Source: JBFGWM01 sp041588495 (GTDB taxonomy: Bacteria; Pseudomonadota; Gammaproteobacteria; Pseudomonadales; JBFGWM01). From it: a stretch of DNA of 10,809 nt. Of this stretch, positions 1-7,368 are shown piece after piece (position 1 is the stretch's first letter; every line of letters begins with the position of its first letter). The DNA is taken from assembly GCA_041588495.1 (NCBI GenBank), contig JBFGWM010000081.1, forward strand, positions 1 through 10,809, given 5' to 3'. The notes under the pieces are model-generated. The model had not been told where the DNA came from and searched no databases. It saw only the letters and a list, made by a program, of their open reading frames with translations. A program made the translations under genes and the position numbers.

Positions 1-1118
1 CATTCGCGCATCTCCTGCAGGGCACCCTCGAAAAGGCCGAAGCGCAAGGTGTCGTTGGCGCCGCACCGCAGCCCCGACTGGATCGATTCCGCGAGCAGGA
101 AATCCTCGCTCAGCACCGCGCAGGCGATTTCGTGATTGCGTTGCCAGTGGCGCGATTCCTTCTCGCTGCGCCGCTTCGCGGCTGGCACCAGGGTGGTGAT
201 CTCGATTTCGCTGCGGTCGATGGCGAGGGGTCGGGTGCGGATCAGGTTGATGTTGTCGTGTTGAACCAGCAGCGATGCGGAAGGGGTTAGTTGATAGACC
301 ATGTGGGTCACCGCACGGATGTCCCATTGGTCGCGGGGCTCGTTGGCCAGTTCCTCCAGGTTGTTGCGCGGCAGCACCGAGCGCACGTGGTAGCCGAACA
401 GGTCCCAGATGGCGCAGTTGTCCGGGAAGTCCGGGGCGATGGTCCGGCGGTGCGCCTGGCGGAAATGATAGGCCTCCAGTCCACCATCGAGGATGAGCTT
501 CCAGTTGGCTTTCCAGACACGGGTCTCGCTGGCCCAGGGTACAAGCGTGCCAAGACGCAGGTCATCCAGTTCCACGGCCAGGTCGCGGGGCATGAAGTCA
601 TCCCAGGCCATGGCCCCCTCAATGGCGGGCGTGACCCAGATCAGGCCGAGGTGCTCCTCTGTCGGGAGCCGAACCAGCCCGTTACAGGTCCGGTCGAGAT
701 CGGGGAATCCGTCTGGGTGGGGAACTCCCGCCAGCGTGCCGTCCGAGGCGTAGGTCCAGGCATGGTAAGGACAGGAATAATGCTTTTGATTACCGGACGC
801 CTCTCCCACCACCCGCGCGCCGCGGTGGCGGCACACGTTGATAAAGGCTCCGACAGCGCCATTGCCGTCCCGACTAACCAGGATGGGGGTGCCAGCGAGT
901 TCCGTGGTCATGAAGTCATGCGCCCCCGCCAGCCGGGACGCCGGCCCGACCACCTGGGGCAGGCGGCGGAACAGGCGGTCCATCTCGCGCAGGTACGGGT
1001 CAGGGTCCGTATAGCGGCTCACGGGGACCCGGGCTTCCCGTGGTGCCTGCTGCGTGGAGCCGGCTCGCAGGTGGGCCAGGCAGCGCTCGATGAGCGCGAT
1101 TTCAGTATCCCTTTGCAT
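1..1118 (-). CDS. Rieske [2Fe-2S] aromatic ring-hydroxylating oxygenase, alpha subunit (C-terminus off the left edge)
   Basis: Reading the minus strand from the ATG at 1118-1116 gives 372 codons with no stop before the window ends. The Rieske motif is plain: CRHRGA (Cys96, His98) and CPYHAW (Cys116, His119). The catalytic domain has NWKLILDGGLEAYHFRQAH at 206-224, supplying His218 and His223 as mononuclear iron ligands, and SEDFLLAESIQSGL with Asp339 as the likely third ligand. All metal ligands are present, so the enzyme looks active. Family members oxidise aromatic rings, sterols, quaternary amines and other substrates using electrons from a separate reductase; none is encoded here and the substrate cannot be named. 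Alpha subunits usually have about 380-450 residues, so only the tail should be missing. A purine-rich GGGAG lies about a dozen bases before the ATG, rather far for a ribosome site, so the exact start is less sure than the frame. Confidence 0.9.
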   Translation of the reverse strand, partial: MQRDTEIALIERCLAHLRAGSTQQAPREARVPVSRYTDPDPYLREMDRLFRRLPQVVGPASRLAGAHDFMTTELAGTPILVSRDGNGAVGAFINVCRHRGARVVGEASGNQKHYSCPYHAWTYASDGTLAGVPHPDGFPDLDRTCNGLVRLPTEEHLGLIWVTPAIEGAMAWDDFMPRDLAVELDDLRLGTLVPWASETRVWKANWKLILDGGLEAYHFRQAHRRTIAPDFPDNCAIWDLFGYHVRSVLPRNNLEELANEPRDQWDIRAVTHMVYQLTPSASLLVQHDNINLIRTRPLAIDRSEIEITTLVPAAKRRSEKESRHWQRNHEIACAVLSEDFLLAESIQSGLRCGANDTLRFGLFEGALQEMRE

Positions 1119-1274
1119 GGCGGTCTGGGGTCTCCCGGGTCCTGGGGGCCGCTGACAGGGTAGGCCAGGCCCGGCACCGGTAAAAGGCCCCCCTTTCCCC
1201 CGGGCCGAATTCATTGATAATGGCGTGCAACCCATGGTCCTGTCGCCACTCATCAGATCGAAAAAGGTACCCGA
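1119..1274. promoter_or_regulatory. Divergent intergenic region between the Rieske and FAD-oxidoreductase genes
   Basis: Both genes must start from this 156-base gap. A widely spaced inverted repeat GGGGGCC (1144-1150) / GGCCCCC (1186-1192) brackets 35 bases, and a small AAAGG/CCTTT hairpin (1183-1187, 1192-1196) sits at its right arm. For the minus strand, a TTTACC/TACCCT pair with a 16-base spacer is a weak promoter candidate. No sound -35 was found for either direction. The assignment is inferred mainly from the divergent layout. Confidence 0.35.
1216..1221 (+). promoter_or_regulatory. Putative -10 element (GATAAT) for the FAD oxidoreductase
   Basis: GATAAT matches five of six bases of the sigma-70 -10 consensus, is followed by GG, and lies 54 bases before the ATG at 1275. 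The region 16-18 bases upstream is a CT tract with no good -35, so this is a candidate only. Confidence 0.35.
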
Positions 1275-2942
1275 ATGCGCCTCCGCGACGCCAACGATTA
1301 TGATCCCACCTGGGCCACCAAGGCCCGTACCCGCCAGCCGCTTCCCGAACAGGTCGATGTCGCCATCGTTGGCGCCGGGCTGGGCGGTCTCACCGCCGGC
1401 GCCTACCTGGCCCGTGCCGGTTACCGGGTCGCACTGTTCGACCAGCACTACGTCGCGGGCGGTTGCTGCACCCAGTTCAGTCGCGGCGGACCGCGTAACC
1501 GTTACAACTTCGACATCGGCCTGCATTACATTGGTGACTGTACCGACACCGGCAAGATTCCCCGCCTGTTGTCCGGCATCGGGATCGAACTTGATTACGT
1601 CCCGATGGACCAGGACGGGTTCGATACCCTGGTGTTCCCCGACTTCCGCTTCCGCATTCCCGCCGATCACGGCGTGTTCCGGGACCGCATGGTGGAGATG
1701 TTCCCGGCCGAGAAGCGCGGCATCGACCGCTACGTGCGCTTCCTGCGCGAGGTGGACGATTTCCAGCGGCGCATGGAAGCGGCACGGGGTCGCATGGGTT
1801 TCGGCATGGCCGCCTGGGCACTGACCCGCGGACGGCTGGCCGCAAAATATCGCGGGGCCACCCTCGAACAGTTGCTCGACAGCTGCTCCCGCGACCCGCA
1901 GGTGCGTGCGGTGATGGCGGGCCAGAACGGCGATTACGGCCTGCCGCCGAGCCGGGTCAGCGCGGCGCTGCACGCAGGGCTCAGCAACCACTATTTTCAC
2001 GGGGCCTATTACCCGCGCGGCGGCGGCCAGGTCATCGCCGACCGCATTTCCGAGACCATCGAATCACTCGGCGGCACCGTCCACCTGCGGCAGAAGGTCA
2101 CGGACATCATTGTCGAGGGCGGCGCCGTGCAGGGAATCCGGGTGGCCGGCCACCGCGGGACGAGTAGCGAGGTGCGGGCCGGCGTGGTGCTGTCGAACGC
2201 CGATCTCAAGGTCACTTTCGATGAACTCATCGGGCGCGATCACCTGCCTGCGGAATGGCAGGACAAGGTGGGCCGTTTCGAGATGGCCGCGGCCATCTTC
2301 ATGACCTGCCTGGGCATCGAGGGTCGCATGACGGATTACGGCATGACCAACAGCAACTACTGGCAGTTCGACAGCTACGACTTCGAGGATTTCTACCGCG
2401 GCCTGGAGGACGTGCGTCCGCGGGGGGCCTATATCACCAGCGCATCCCTCAAGGATCCGGAAACGCTGCATCACGCCCCCGAGGGCATCAGCAACGTGGA
2501 GGCCATGACGGTGCTTTCCGGCAAGCCGGATGACTGGGGTGTGGAGCACGCCGACGCCGAGGCCTGGGTCTACAAGAAGGACGACCGCTACACGGACCTC
2601 AAGGCGCGTATCGAGGAGGACCTGGTCGCACGGGTCGCGCGCCTGTTCCCGGGCAGCGGTGACCATATCGTGTTCCGCGAATCGGCGAGCCCCATGTCCC
2701 ACATCCGTTACACCCTGGCTACTGACGGTACCGGCTACGGACTGGCCGCGACGCCGGAACAGTTCTTCGAGAACCGCCCGGGCTACTCCGGCCCGCTGCC
2801 CGGCCTGTTCCTGGCCGGTGCCAGCACCCGGTCGGGACACGGCGTGGTCGGCGCCATGGAGTCAGGGCACAAGGCGGCGCGGCGCATCGCGCGGGAACTG
2901 GGCGGGAGCGTGGCCGACCTGCCGGGTTCTGCCGCGGGCTGA
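1275..2942 (+). CDS. FAD-dependent oxidoreductase of the phytoene desaturase / retinol saturase (CrtI/CrtISO/RetSat) superfamily
   Basis: The protein has 555 residues. After about 25 polar residues comes a Rossmann dinucleotide-binding motif, VAIVGAGLGGLTAGAYLA, with GxGxxG at 33-38 and the second strand ending in FDQH (55-58). A FDIGLHYIG segment follows, as in retinol saturases and carotenoid isomerases. The C-terminal FAD-contact block runs PGLFLAGAST then GHGVVGAMESGHKAARRIA from about residue 509. Family members (de)saturate or isomerise polyenes and related hydrophobic substrates using FAD. No carotenoid genes (crtB, crtE) are nearby, so the substrate is unknown and 'phytoene desaturase' would over-call it. 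The start is supported by AAAAAGG at 1261-1267, seven bases before the ATG. There is no signal peptide; action is probably cytoplasmic or at the inner face of the membrane. The divergent Rieske oxygenase could act on related substrates, but nothing here proves that. Confidence 0.88.
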   Translation: MRLRDANDYDPTWATKARTRQPLPEQVDVAIVGAGLGGLTAGAYLARAGYRVALFDQHYVAGGCCTQFSRGGPRNRYNFDIGLHYIGDCTDTGKIPRLLSGIGIELDYVPMDQDGFDTLVFPDFRFRIPADHGVFRDRMVEMFPAEKRGIDRYVRFLREVDDFQRRMEAARGRMGFGMAAWALTRGRLAAKYRGATLEQLLDSCSRDPQVRAVMAGQNGDYGLPPSRVSAALHAGLSNHYFHGAYYPRGGGQVIADRISETIESLGGTVHLRQKVTDIIVEGGAVQGIRVAGHRGTSSEVRAGVVLSNADLKVTFDELIGRDHLPAEWQDKVGRFEMAAAIFMTCLGIEGRMTDYGMTNSNYWQFDSYDFEDFYRGLEDVRPRGAYITSASLKDPETLHHAPEGISNVEAMTVLSGKPDDWGVEHADAEAWVYKKDDRYTDLKARIEEDLVARVARLFPGSGDHIVFRESASPMSHIRYTLATDGTGYGLAATPEQFFENRPGYSGPLPGLFLAGASTRSGHGVVGAMESGHKAARRIARELGGSVADLPGSAAG

Positions 2943-2976
2943 CCCAGGTTCGACGTCGCGTTCCGGGTAAAACGCC

Positions 2977-2982
2977 CATAAT
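2977..2982 (+). promoter_or_regulatory. Putative -10 element (CATAAT) for the PhaC-like gene
   Basis: CATAAT followed by GG lies in the 103-base gap after the oxidoreductase, with its last base 64 bases before the next ATG. No -35 is seen at normal spacing. It suggests the PhaC-like gene can be transcribed separately, though read-through from upstream is possible. Confidence 0.35.
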
Positions 2983-3045
2983 GGTTGAACCGGGCTTTAG
3001 CTGACCCCATTCCAACGCCCGGGAACCTTTGGGGAGGGGAAGACA

Positions 3046-4221
3046 ATGCACGGCATGCTCAAGAGAGCCCTGGATTCCGGCCTGGCGTTGAACGGGCGTG
3101 CGACGGAAATCGCCAACAACGCTTTCGACCGCATGTTCCGGCCCGGAACGCTGATCAAGTCCGACCAGACACCCTACGAGGTGATCCACGCCGCGGATCC
3201 GATGTCCGTGCGTTACTACCCGCCCCTGCGCGAAGACGAGGTTCCGCTGGTGGACGGCAGCAGCCTTCCGGTCGCGAAGACGCTGCACGAGGTGCCGTTG
3301 ATCATCGTGCCGCCACTCGCCGCCAGTCCGCTGATCTTCGATCTCCTGCCCGAGCGCAGCATGGTCCGCTACCTGGCCGCGCGCGGGTTCCGGGTCTACC
3401 TGATCGACTGGGGTGCCCCGGGCCGTCGGCACTCCCACCTCGGCATCAAGGAGTTCGCCGAGGACATGATGACGGACGCGGTGGCCCAGGTTCGCGCGCA
3501 CTCCGGCGTTGAGCCGGTCTCGCTTCTCGGCTGGTGCATGGGCGGCTTGTTTTCGCTGATCTATGCAGGCCTGTCCCACGACACCGAAATCCGCAACATC
3601 ATCACCATCGCCAGTCCCATCGACAGTCGCCAGGGGGGCGCCGGTGGCATGGTGGCGAACGCCCTGACCGGGCCCGCGAACCTGATCCGCAAGTACACCA
3701 ATTTCCGGCTGCACAAGGTCGATCCCAAGTACCTCCAGGTGCCGGGCTGGTTCAACTCGATCGCGTTCAAGCTCACCAACCCGGTGGGCAGCCTCACCAC
3801 TTACTGGGACCTCGTCACCCGGCTGTGGGACCGCGAATACGTCGAAGCGCACACGACGACATCGAACTTCCTCGACAAGATGTTCAATTACCCCGGCGGC
3901 ATCATCCAGGACTTCGTGGTGAAGATGGGTGTCGACAACGATTTCTCCCGGGGCCGTATCGAGATCGGTGACAAGGTGTCGGCCCTGGACCGGGTCGAGT
4001 GCTCGCTGCTGGTGTTTGCCGGCGAGGCGGATGCCATCGTCACGCCCCGCGCGGCGCACCGCGTCATTGAACTGGTTTCCTCGGGGGACAAGGAGTTCGT
4101 GGTCGCACCGGGCGGACACGCCGGCGTGGTGATGGGCGCCAAGGCACAGAAACTGGTGTGGACCCTGGCCGCTGACTGGTTGCAGACGCGCTCGAGTCTG
4201 CGTCGGCGCGCCGCGGCCTGA
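3046..4221 (+). CDS. PhaC-like alpha/beta-hydrolase (class III polyhydroxyalkanoate synthase subunit type)
   Basis: The 391-residue protein has the alpha/beta-hydrolase fold of PHA synthases. The nucleophile elbow is GWCMGG with Cys164, matching the PhaC box GxCxGG rather than the Ser of ordinary lipases. The rest of the triad is Asp329 in GEADAIVTP and His358 in PGGHAGVVMG. The segment YLIDWGAPG (about 117-125) is the typical PhaC strand before the elbow. Length fits class III PhaC (about 355-390) and is well below class I/II (about 560-600). PHA synthases polymerise 3-hydroxyacyl-CoA into storage polyester at granules. Class III enzymes need PhaE, and neither phaE, phaA, phaB nor a phasin is in the window, so this may be a PhaC paralogue with another acyl-transfer or hydrolase role. 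A strong GGAGGGGA at 3033-3040, five bases before ATG, fixes the start. The C-terminus is basic (RSSLRRRAAA). Confidence 0.8.
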   Translation: MHGMLKRALDSGLALNGRATEIANNAFDRMFRPGTLIKSDQTPYEVIHAADPMSVRYYPPLREDEVPLVDGSSLPVAKTLHEVPLIIVPPLAASPLIFDLLPERSMVRYLAARGFRVYLIDWGAPGRRHSHLGIKEFAEDMMTDAVAQVRAHSGVEPVSLLGWCMGGLFSLIYAGLSHDTEIRNIITIASPIDSRQGGAGGMVANALTGPANLIRKYTNFRLHKVDPKYLQVPGWFNSIAFKLTNPVGSLTTYWDLVTRLWDREYVEAHTTTSNFLDKMFNYPGGIIQDFVVKMGVDNDFSRGRIEIGDKVSALDRVECSLLVFAGEADAIVTPRAAHRVIELVSSGDKEFVVAPGGHAGVVMGAKAQKLVWTLAADWLQTRSSLRRRAAA

Positions 4222-4244
4222 ACGCGGATTACCCGCGGGGCCCC

Positions 4245-4253
4245 TGCTATCCT
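4245..4253 (+). promoter_or_regulatory. Putative extended -10 (TGCTATCCT) placing a start point at the NfeD GTG
   Basis: TG-n-TATCCT is an extended -10 arrangement with four of six hexamer matches. It lies between the stop of the PhaC-like gene (4219-4221) and the GTG at 4260. Transcription normally begins about seven bases after the -10, which is the GTG itself, so the message could be leaderless. No -35 is seen at normal spacing, and this is inferred from position and motif alone. Confidence 0.35.
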
Positions 4254-4259
4254 GAAAGG

Positions 4260-5672
4260 GTGATCAGGTTCCTGCAACAAGCGCTGTCGATCTGCATGGT
4301 CGTTGGCGCGCTTGCCTCCATTCCCCTGCCGTCCGCGGCGGCGCCGGGCGATGCCCTGCTGGTCAACATCGACGGGCCCATCGGGCCGGCGGTGAGCGGA
4401 CATGTCGTCAAGGCCCTGCAGAATGCCGCCGCCACGGGTGCGCCTTTCGTGGTGCTGCGCATCGACACGCCCGGCGGGCTCGACGCCTCCATGCGCGACA
4501 TCGTCAAGGCAATACTGAACTCGCCGGTTCCGGTGATCGGCTTCGTCGGGCCCTCGGGCGCGCGCGCCGCCAGCGCCGGCACGTACATTCTCTATGCCAC
4601 CCACGTGGCGGCCATGGCCCCGGCGACCAACCTGGGTGCGGCGACCCCGATCCCCATCGGTGGTGCGCCGAAGCCGCCCACCCTGCCCAAGGGGCCGGAA
4701 GAGTCTGCCCCAGGCAAGGATGAGGGTGAAAAAACCGAGGCGCCCCCGGAGGCCTCGCCCCAGGATGCCGCCGGCAAGAAGGCCGTCAACGACGCCATCG
4801 CCTACATTCGCAGCCTCGCCGAGAAACGCGGCCGCAACGCCGACTGGGCCGAGGAGGCGGTGCGCGATGGCGCGAGTGTTTCCGCTGAAAAGGCCCTGGA
4901 GCTCGGCGTCATCGATCTTGTCGCGGAAAGCGTGCCCGCGCTGTTGCGGGAACTGGATGGTCGCAAGGTGCAGGTCGGTGAGCGCGAGGTCGAACTGGCC
5001 ACGGCCGACGCCGTACTCGAGGAGGTCCTGCCGGATTGGCGGACGCAGTTGCTGGCGGTGATCACCAACCCGACGGTGGCCTACCTGCTTTTGATGATCG
5101 GCATCTACGGACTGATCCTGGAGGGTTACAACCCGGGCGCCTTCGTTCCCGGAGTGGTGGGTGCGATCTGCCTGTTGCTGGCCCTGTTCGCATTCCAGGT
5201 GCTTCCGGTGAACTACACGGGCCTCCTGCTGATCATCCTCGGCCTGGTGCTGATGATTACCGAAGCCTTCGTGCCCAGCTTCGGAATCCTCGGCTTTGGC
5301 GGCATCGCGGCCTTCGTGTTTGGGTCGATCATGCTGATGGATACCGAGGTGCCGGGTTACCAGGTGCCGCTGGCGATGGTGGGCTCCATCGCGCTGGCCG
5401 GTGCCCTGCTGGTGGGCGTTACCGTGTACCTGCTGATGAAATCGCGCAAGGCGCCGGTGGTCTCCGGTGCAGAGGCGATCGTGGGCACTTTTGCGGAAGC
5501 GATCGAGGATTTTACCGGCGAGGGCACCGTGCACCTGCTGGGCGAGAACTGGCAGGCCCGCTGCGAACAACCGGTGCGCAGGGGACAGCGCGTGGTGGTG
5601 ACCGCACGCGAGGGATTGCTGTTGACCGTGAAGCCCGCCGACGCGGGCATGAACCAGGGGAGTGAAACCTGA
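4260..5672 (+). CDS. nfeD: NfeD family membrane-bound serine protease (long form, ClpP-like domain plus NfeD/OB domain)
   Basis: The protein has 470 residues. A signal peptide ends near residue 28 (LPSAAAPG). A ClpP/SppA-like protease domain follows, with a strand reading LRIDTPGG and the catalytic serine in GARAASAGTYI (Ser105). The likely general-base lysine is Lys174 in KAVNDAIAYIRSLA, by comparison with the Ser-Lys dyad of the Pyrococcus 1510-N protease. A Pro/Glu/Lys-rich linker of about 40 residues (136-172) lies between them. Four to five membrane segments span about 273-392, and a C-terminal beta-barrel NfeD domain occupies about 400-463. Family members cleave hydrophobic stretches of the partner stomatin, and that partner is the next gene. 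The GTG at 4260 keeps the whole signal peptide; GAAAGG lies right against it, too close to act as a normal ribosome site. The next ATG, at residue 13, has no ribosome site and would clip the signal peptide. Confidence 0.9.
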   Translation: MIRFLQQALSICMVVGALASIPLPSAAAPGDALLVNIDGPIGPAVSGHVVKALQNAAATGAPFVVLRIDTPGGLDASMRDIVKAILNSPVPVIGFVGPSGARAASAGTYILYATHVAAMAPATNLGAATPIPIGGAPKPPTLPKGPEESAPGKDEGEKTEAPPEASPQDAAGKKAVNDAIAYIRSLAEKRGRNADWAEEAVRDGASVSAEKALELGVIDLVAESVPALLRELDGRKVQVGEREVELATADAVLEEVLPDWRTQLLAVITNPTVAYLLLMIGIYGLILEGYNPGAFVPGVVGAICLLLALFAFQVLPVNYTGLLLIILGLVLMITEAFVPSFGILGFGGIAAFVFGSIMLMDTEVPGYQVPLAMVGSIALAGALLVGVTVYLLMKSRKAPVVSGAEAIVGTFAEAIEDFTGEGTVHLLGENWQARCEQPVRRGQRVVVTAREGLLLTVKPADAGMNQGSET

Positions 5673-6430
5673 TGTTGGCGAATTTCGGTGGTGTGCTGGT
5701 GGTGCTGGTCCTGGCCTTCCTGTTCTCGGCGATCCGCATCCTGCCCGAGTACATGCGTGGCGTGGTGTTCACCCTCGGACGTTTCACGGGGGTGAAGGGG
5801 CCCGGCCTGATCATCCTGATCCCGGTCATCCAGCGCATGCAGCGCGTGGACCTGCGGGTGATCGTCATGGACGTCCCGACCCAGGATGTCATCTCCCGGG
5901 ACAACGTGTCGGTAAAGGTCAACGCCGTGGTGTATTTCCGCGTGGTGGAGCCCGAGAAAGCGGTGATCCAGGTGGAGCAGTACTACGACGCGGTAAGCCA
6001 GCTTGCGCAGACCACCCTGCGCTCGGTGCTCGGGCAGCACGAGCTCGATGACATGCTTGCCGAGCGCGAGAAACTCAATAAGGACCTGCAGGTGCTGCTC
6101 GACAAGCAAACCGATGCCTGGGGCGTGAAAATCAACAACGTGGAGATCAAGCACGTCGACCTCGACGAGAGCATGATCCGCGCCATCGCCCGCCAGGCCG
6201 AGGCGGAACGTGCGCGGCGCGCGAAGGTCATCCACGCCGAGGGCGAAGTCCAGGCTTCGGAAAAACTGCGCCTCGCCGCACAGGAACTGGCCCGCGAACC
6301 CCAGGCCCTGCAACTGCGTTACCTGCAGACCCTCATCGAGGTCGGTAGCGAACGCAATTCCACCATCGTTTTCCCTCTGCCGATCGACCTGATTACGCCG
6401 CTGCTGAAGAAAGCCGCAGACAAAGAGTGA
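5672..6430 (+). CDS. Slipin / stomatin-like SPFH-domain membrane protein
   Basis: The protein has 252 residues, the usual slipin size. A single N-terminal membrane segment (about 5-24) is followed by the SPFH/band 7 core: ILPEYMRGVVFTLGRF, the GLIILIPVIQRMQRVDLR block, DVPTQDVISRDNVSVKV and YFRVVEP. An Ala/Glu/Arg-rich coiled coil (AIARQAEAERARRAKVI and after) leads to the conserved PLPIDLITPLL near the C-terminus. Slipins oligomerise on the inner membrane, organise microdomains, and are the known substrate or partner of NfeD proteases. The ATG shares its A with the stop of nfeD (TGATG at 5670-5674), and AGGGGAG at 5656-5662 provides the ribosome site inside nfeD, so translation is probably coupled. 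Its size and domain order separate it from HflK/HflC, flotillins and prohibitins. Confidence 0.92.
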   Translation: MLANFGGVLVVLVLAFLFSAIRILPEYMRGVVFTLGRFTGVKGPGLIILIPVIQRMQRVDLRVIVMDVPTQDVISRDNVSVKVNAVVYFRVVEPEKAVIQVEQYYDAVSQLAQTTLRSVLGQHELDDMLAEREKLNKDLQVLLDKQTDAWGVKINNVEIKHVDLDESMIRAIARQAEAERARRAKVIHAEGEVQASEKLRLAAQELAREPQALQLRYLQTLIEVGSERNSTIVFPLPIDLITPLLKKAADKE

Positions 6431-6498
6431 GCCGTTCGTTCCGGGTGGCCTTCGCGAATTCAATCCCCATCACTTCCTGACATCGGGAGCAGTCCGCC

Positions 6499-7170
6499 AT
6501 GATCACCGTGCATCATCTCGAGAACTCCCGTTCCCAGCGCGTCCTGTGGTTGCTGGAGGAGCTGGAAATCCCCTACGAGATCCGGCATTACAAGCGCGAC
6601 CGCAAGACCAACCTCGCGCCGCCGGAATTGAAATCGGTGCACCCGGTTGGAAAGTCCCCGGTGATCACCGATGGCGATGTGACCGTCGCCGAGACCGGGG
6701 CCATCATCGAATACGTGCTGGAACGTCACGGGAAGGGTCGCCTGGTGCCGCCCGCCGGTACCCCCGAACGCCTGCGCTACACCTACTGGCTGCACGCCGC
6801 CGAGGGTTCCATCATGCCCCTGTTGGTGATGAAGCTGATCTTTACGCAGACGACGCGCAAGCCGGTGCCCTTTTTCATCCGACCCATTACCAAGGCGGTC
6901 GCCAACGAGGTTGGCAAGGCTTACATCGATCCCAGCCTGAAGGCGATGCTCGATTACGCCGAGTCCGAACTGTCACGCAGCGAATGGTTCGCGGGCGACG
7001 AATTCAGCGCGGCCGATGTGCAGATGAGCTTCCCGGTCGAAGGTGCCGCGGTGCGAGCCGACCTGTCGGAGGACTATCCCCGCATGCAGGCCTTTCTGGA
7101 TCGCATTCACGCGCGTCCCGCGTGGAAAAAGGCGTTGGAACGGGGCGGGCCTTATGACCTGTTGTCGTGA
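6499..7170 (+). CDS. Glutathione S-transferase family protein
   Basis: The protein has 223 residues with the two-domain GST layout. The thioredoxin-fold N-terminus opens MITVHHLENSRSQRVLWLL; the Asn9-Ser10 region is where this class activates glutathione. HPVGKSPVI carries the cis-proline (Pro54), and AETGAIIEYV (Glu65-Thr66) is the site that holds the glutathione gamma-glutamyl group. The helical C-terminal domain includes WFAGDEFSAADVQMSFPVE, the N-capping helix motif of GSTs. It resembles the proteobacterial Ure2/Gtt1-like subgroup. The acceptor substrate cannot be read from sequence; detoxification or peroxide reduction is usual. GGAG at 6486-6489, nine bases before ATG, supports the start. 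It lies 68 bases after the slipin gene on the same strand and may be co-transcribed, but no functional tie is evident. Confidence 0.92.
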   Translation: MITVHHLENSRSQRVLWLLEELEIPYEIRHYKRDRKTNLAPPELKSVHPVGKSPVITDGDVTVAETGAIIEYVLERHGKGRLVPPAGTPERLRYTYWLHAAEGSIMPLLVMKLIFTQTTRKPVPFFIRPITKAVANEVGKAYIDPSLKAMLDYAESELSRSEWFAGDEFSAADVQMSFPVEGAAVRADLSEDYPRMQAFLDRIHARPAWKKALERGGPYDLLS

Positions 7171-7181
7171 CGAGTGTATGA

Positions 7182-7200
7182 CCGCGGGTTCCCGCCGCGG
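7182..7200. repeat. Small GC stem (CCGCGG / CCGCGG) after the GST gene
   Basis: Two copies of the self-complementary hexamer CCGCGG (7182-7187 and 7195-7200) enclose a seven-base loop, twelve bases after the GST stop. They can form a six-pair stem that might slow transcription, but no T-run follows, so it is not called as an intrinsic terminator. Apart from this and the -10 candidate at 7300, the 198-base gap 7171-7368 shows nothing clear. Confidence 0.3.
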
Positions 7201-7299
7201 CAGTGCCGCCGTTCGATTACAGCGCAGGATTGCAGTGCACCAATACACGCTTCCGGTTTCCAGCGACACGCGTATGAAATGAGAAGAGCTGCCCCGGGT

Positions 7300-7305
7300 T
7301 ACAAT
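7300..7305 (+). promoter_or_regulatory. Putative -10 element (TACAAT) for the trypsin-like gene
   Basis: TACAAT matches five of six consensus bases, is followed by GG, and its last base lies 64 bases before the ATG at 7369. No convincing -35 lies 16-18 bases upstream. Confidence 0.35.
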
Positions 7306-7368
7306 GGCCTCTTATTCGTCGTTGTACCCTGACGGCACGCAGCAGGCTTCCGGCCAGGAACGTGATCC

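Noticed and set aside
291..1163. Plus-strand open frame of 290 codons opposite the Rieske gene
   Set aside because: The minus strand encodes all Rieske and iron ligands in order; the plus frame shows no family features.
1275..2942. Naming the oxidoreductase as crtI and inferring carotenoid synthesis
   Set aside because: The superfamily includes retinol saturases, isomerases and many uncharacterised enzymes, and no other carotenoid gene is present in the window.
2719..4119. Minus-strand open frame of 466 codons opposite the PhaC-like gene
   Set aside because: No recognisable motif and no ribosome site; it spans the antisense of two well-supported genes and the gap between them.
3888..5570. 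Long minus-strand open frame of 560 codons opposite the PhaC-like and NfeD genes
   Set aside because: Its translation is rich in His, Arg, Gln and Gly with no domain motif, typical of an antisense shadow in GC-rich DNA. The plus strand has clear family motifs and ribosome sites throughout.
7182..7200. Intrinsic terminator after the GST gene
   Set aside because: The stem is only six pairs and no T-run follows, so it is listed as a small repeat, not as a terminator.
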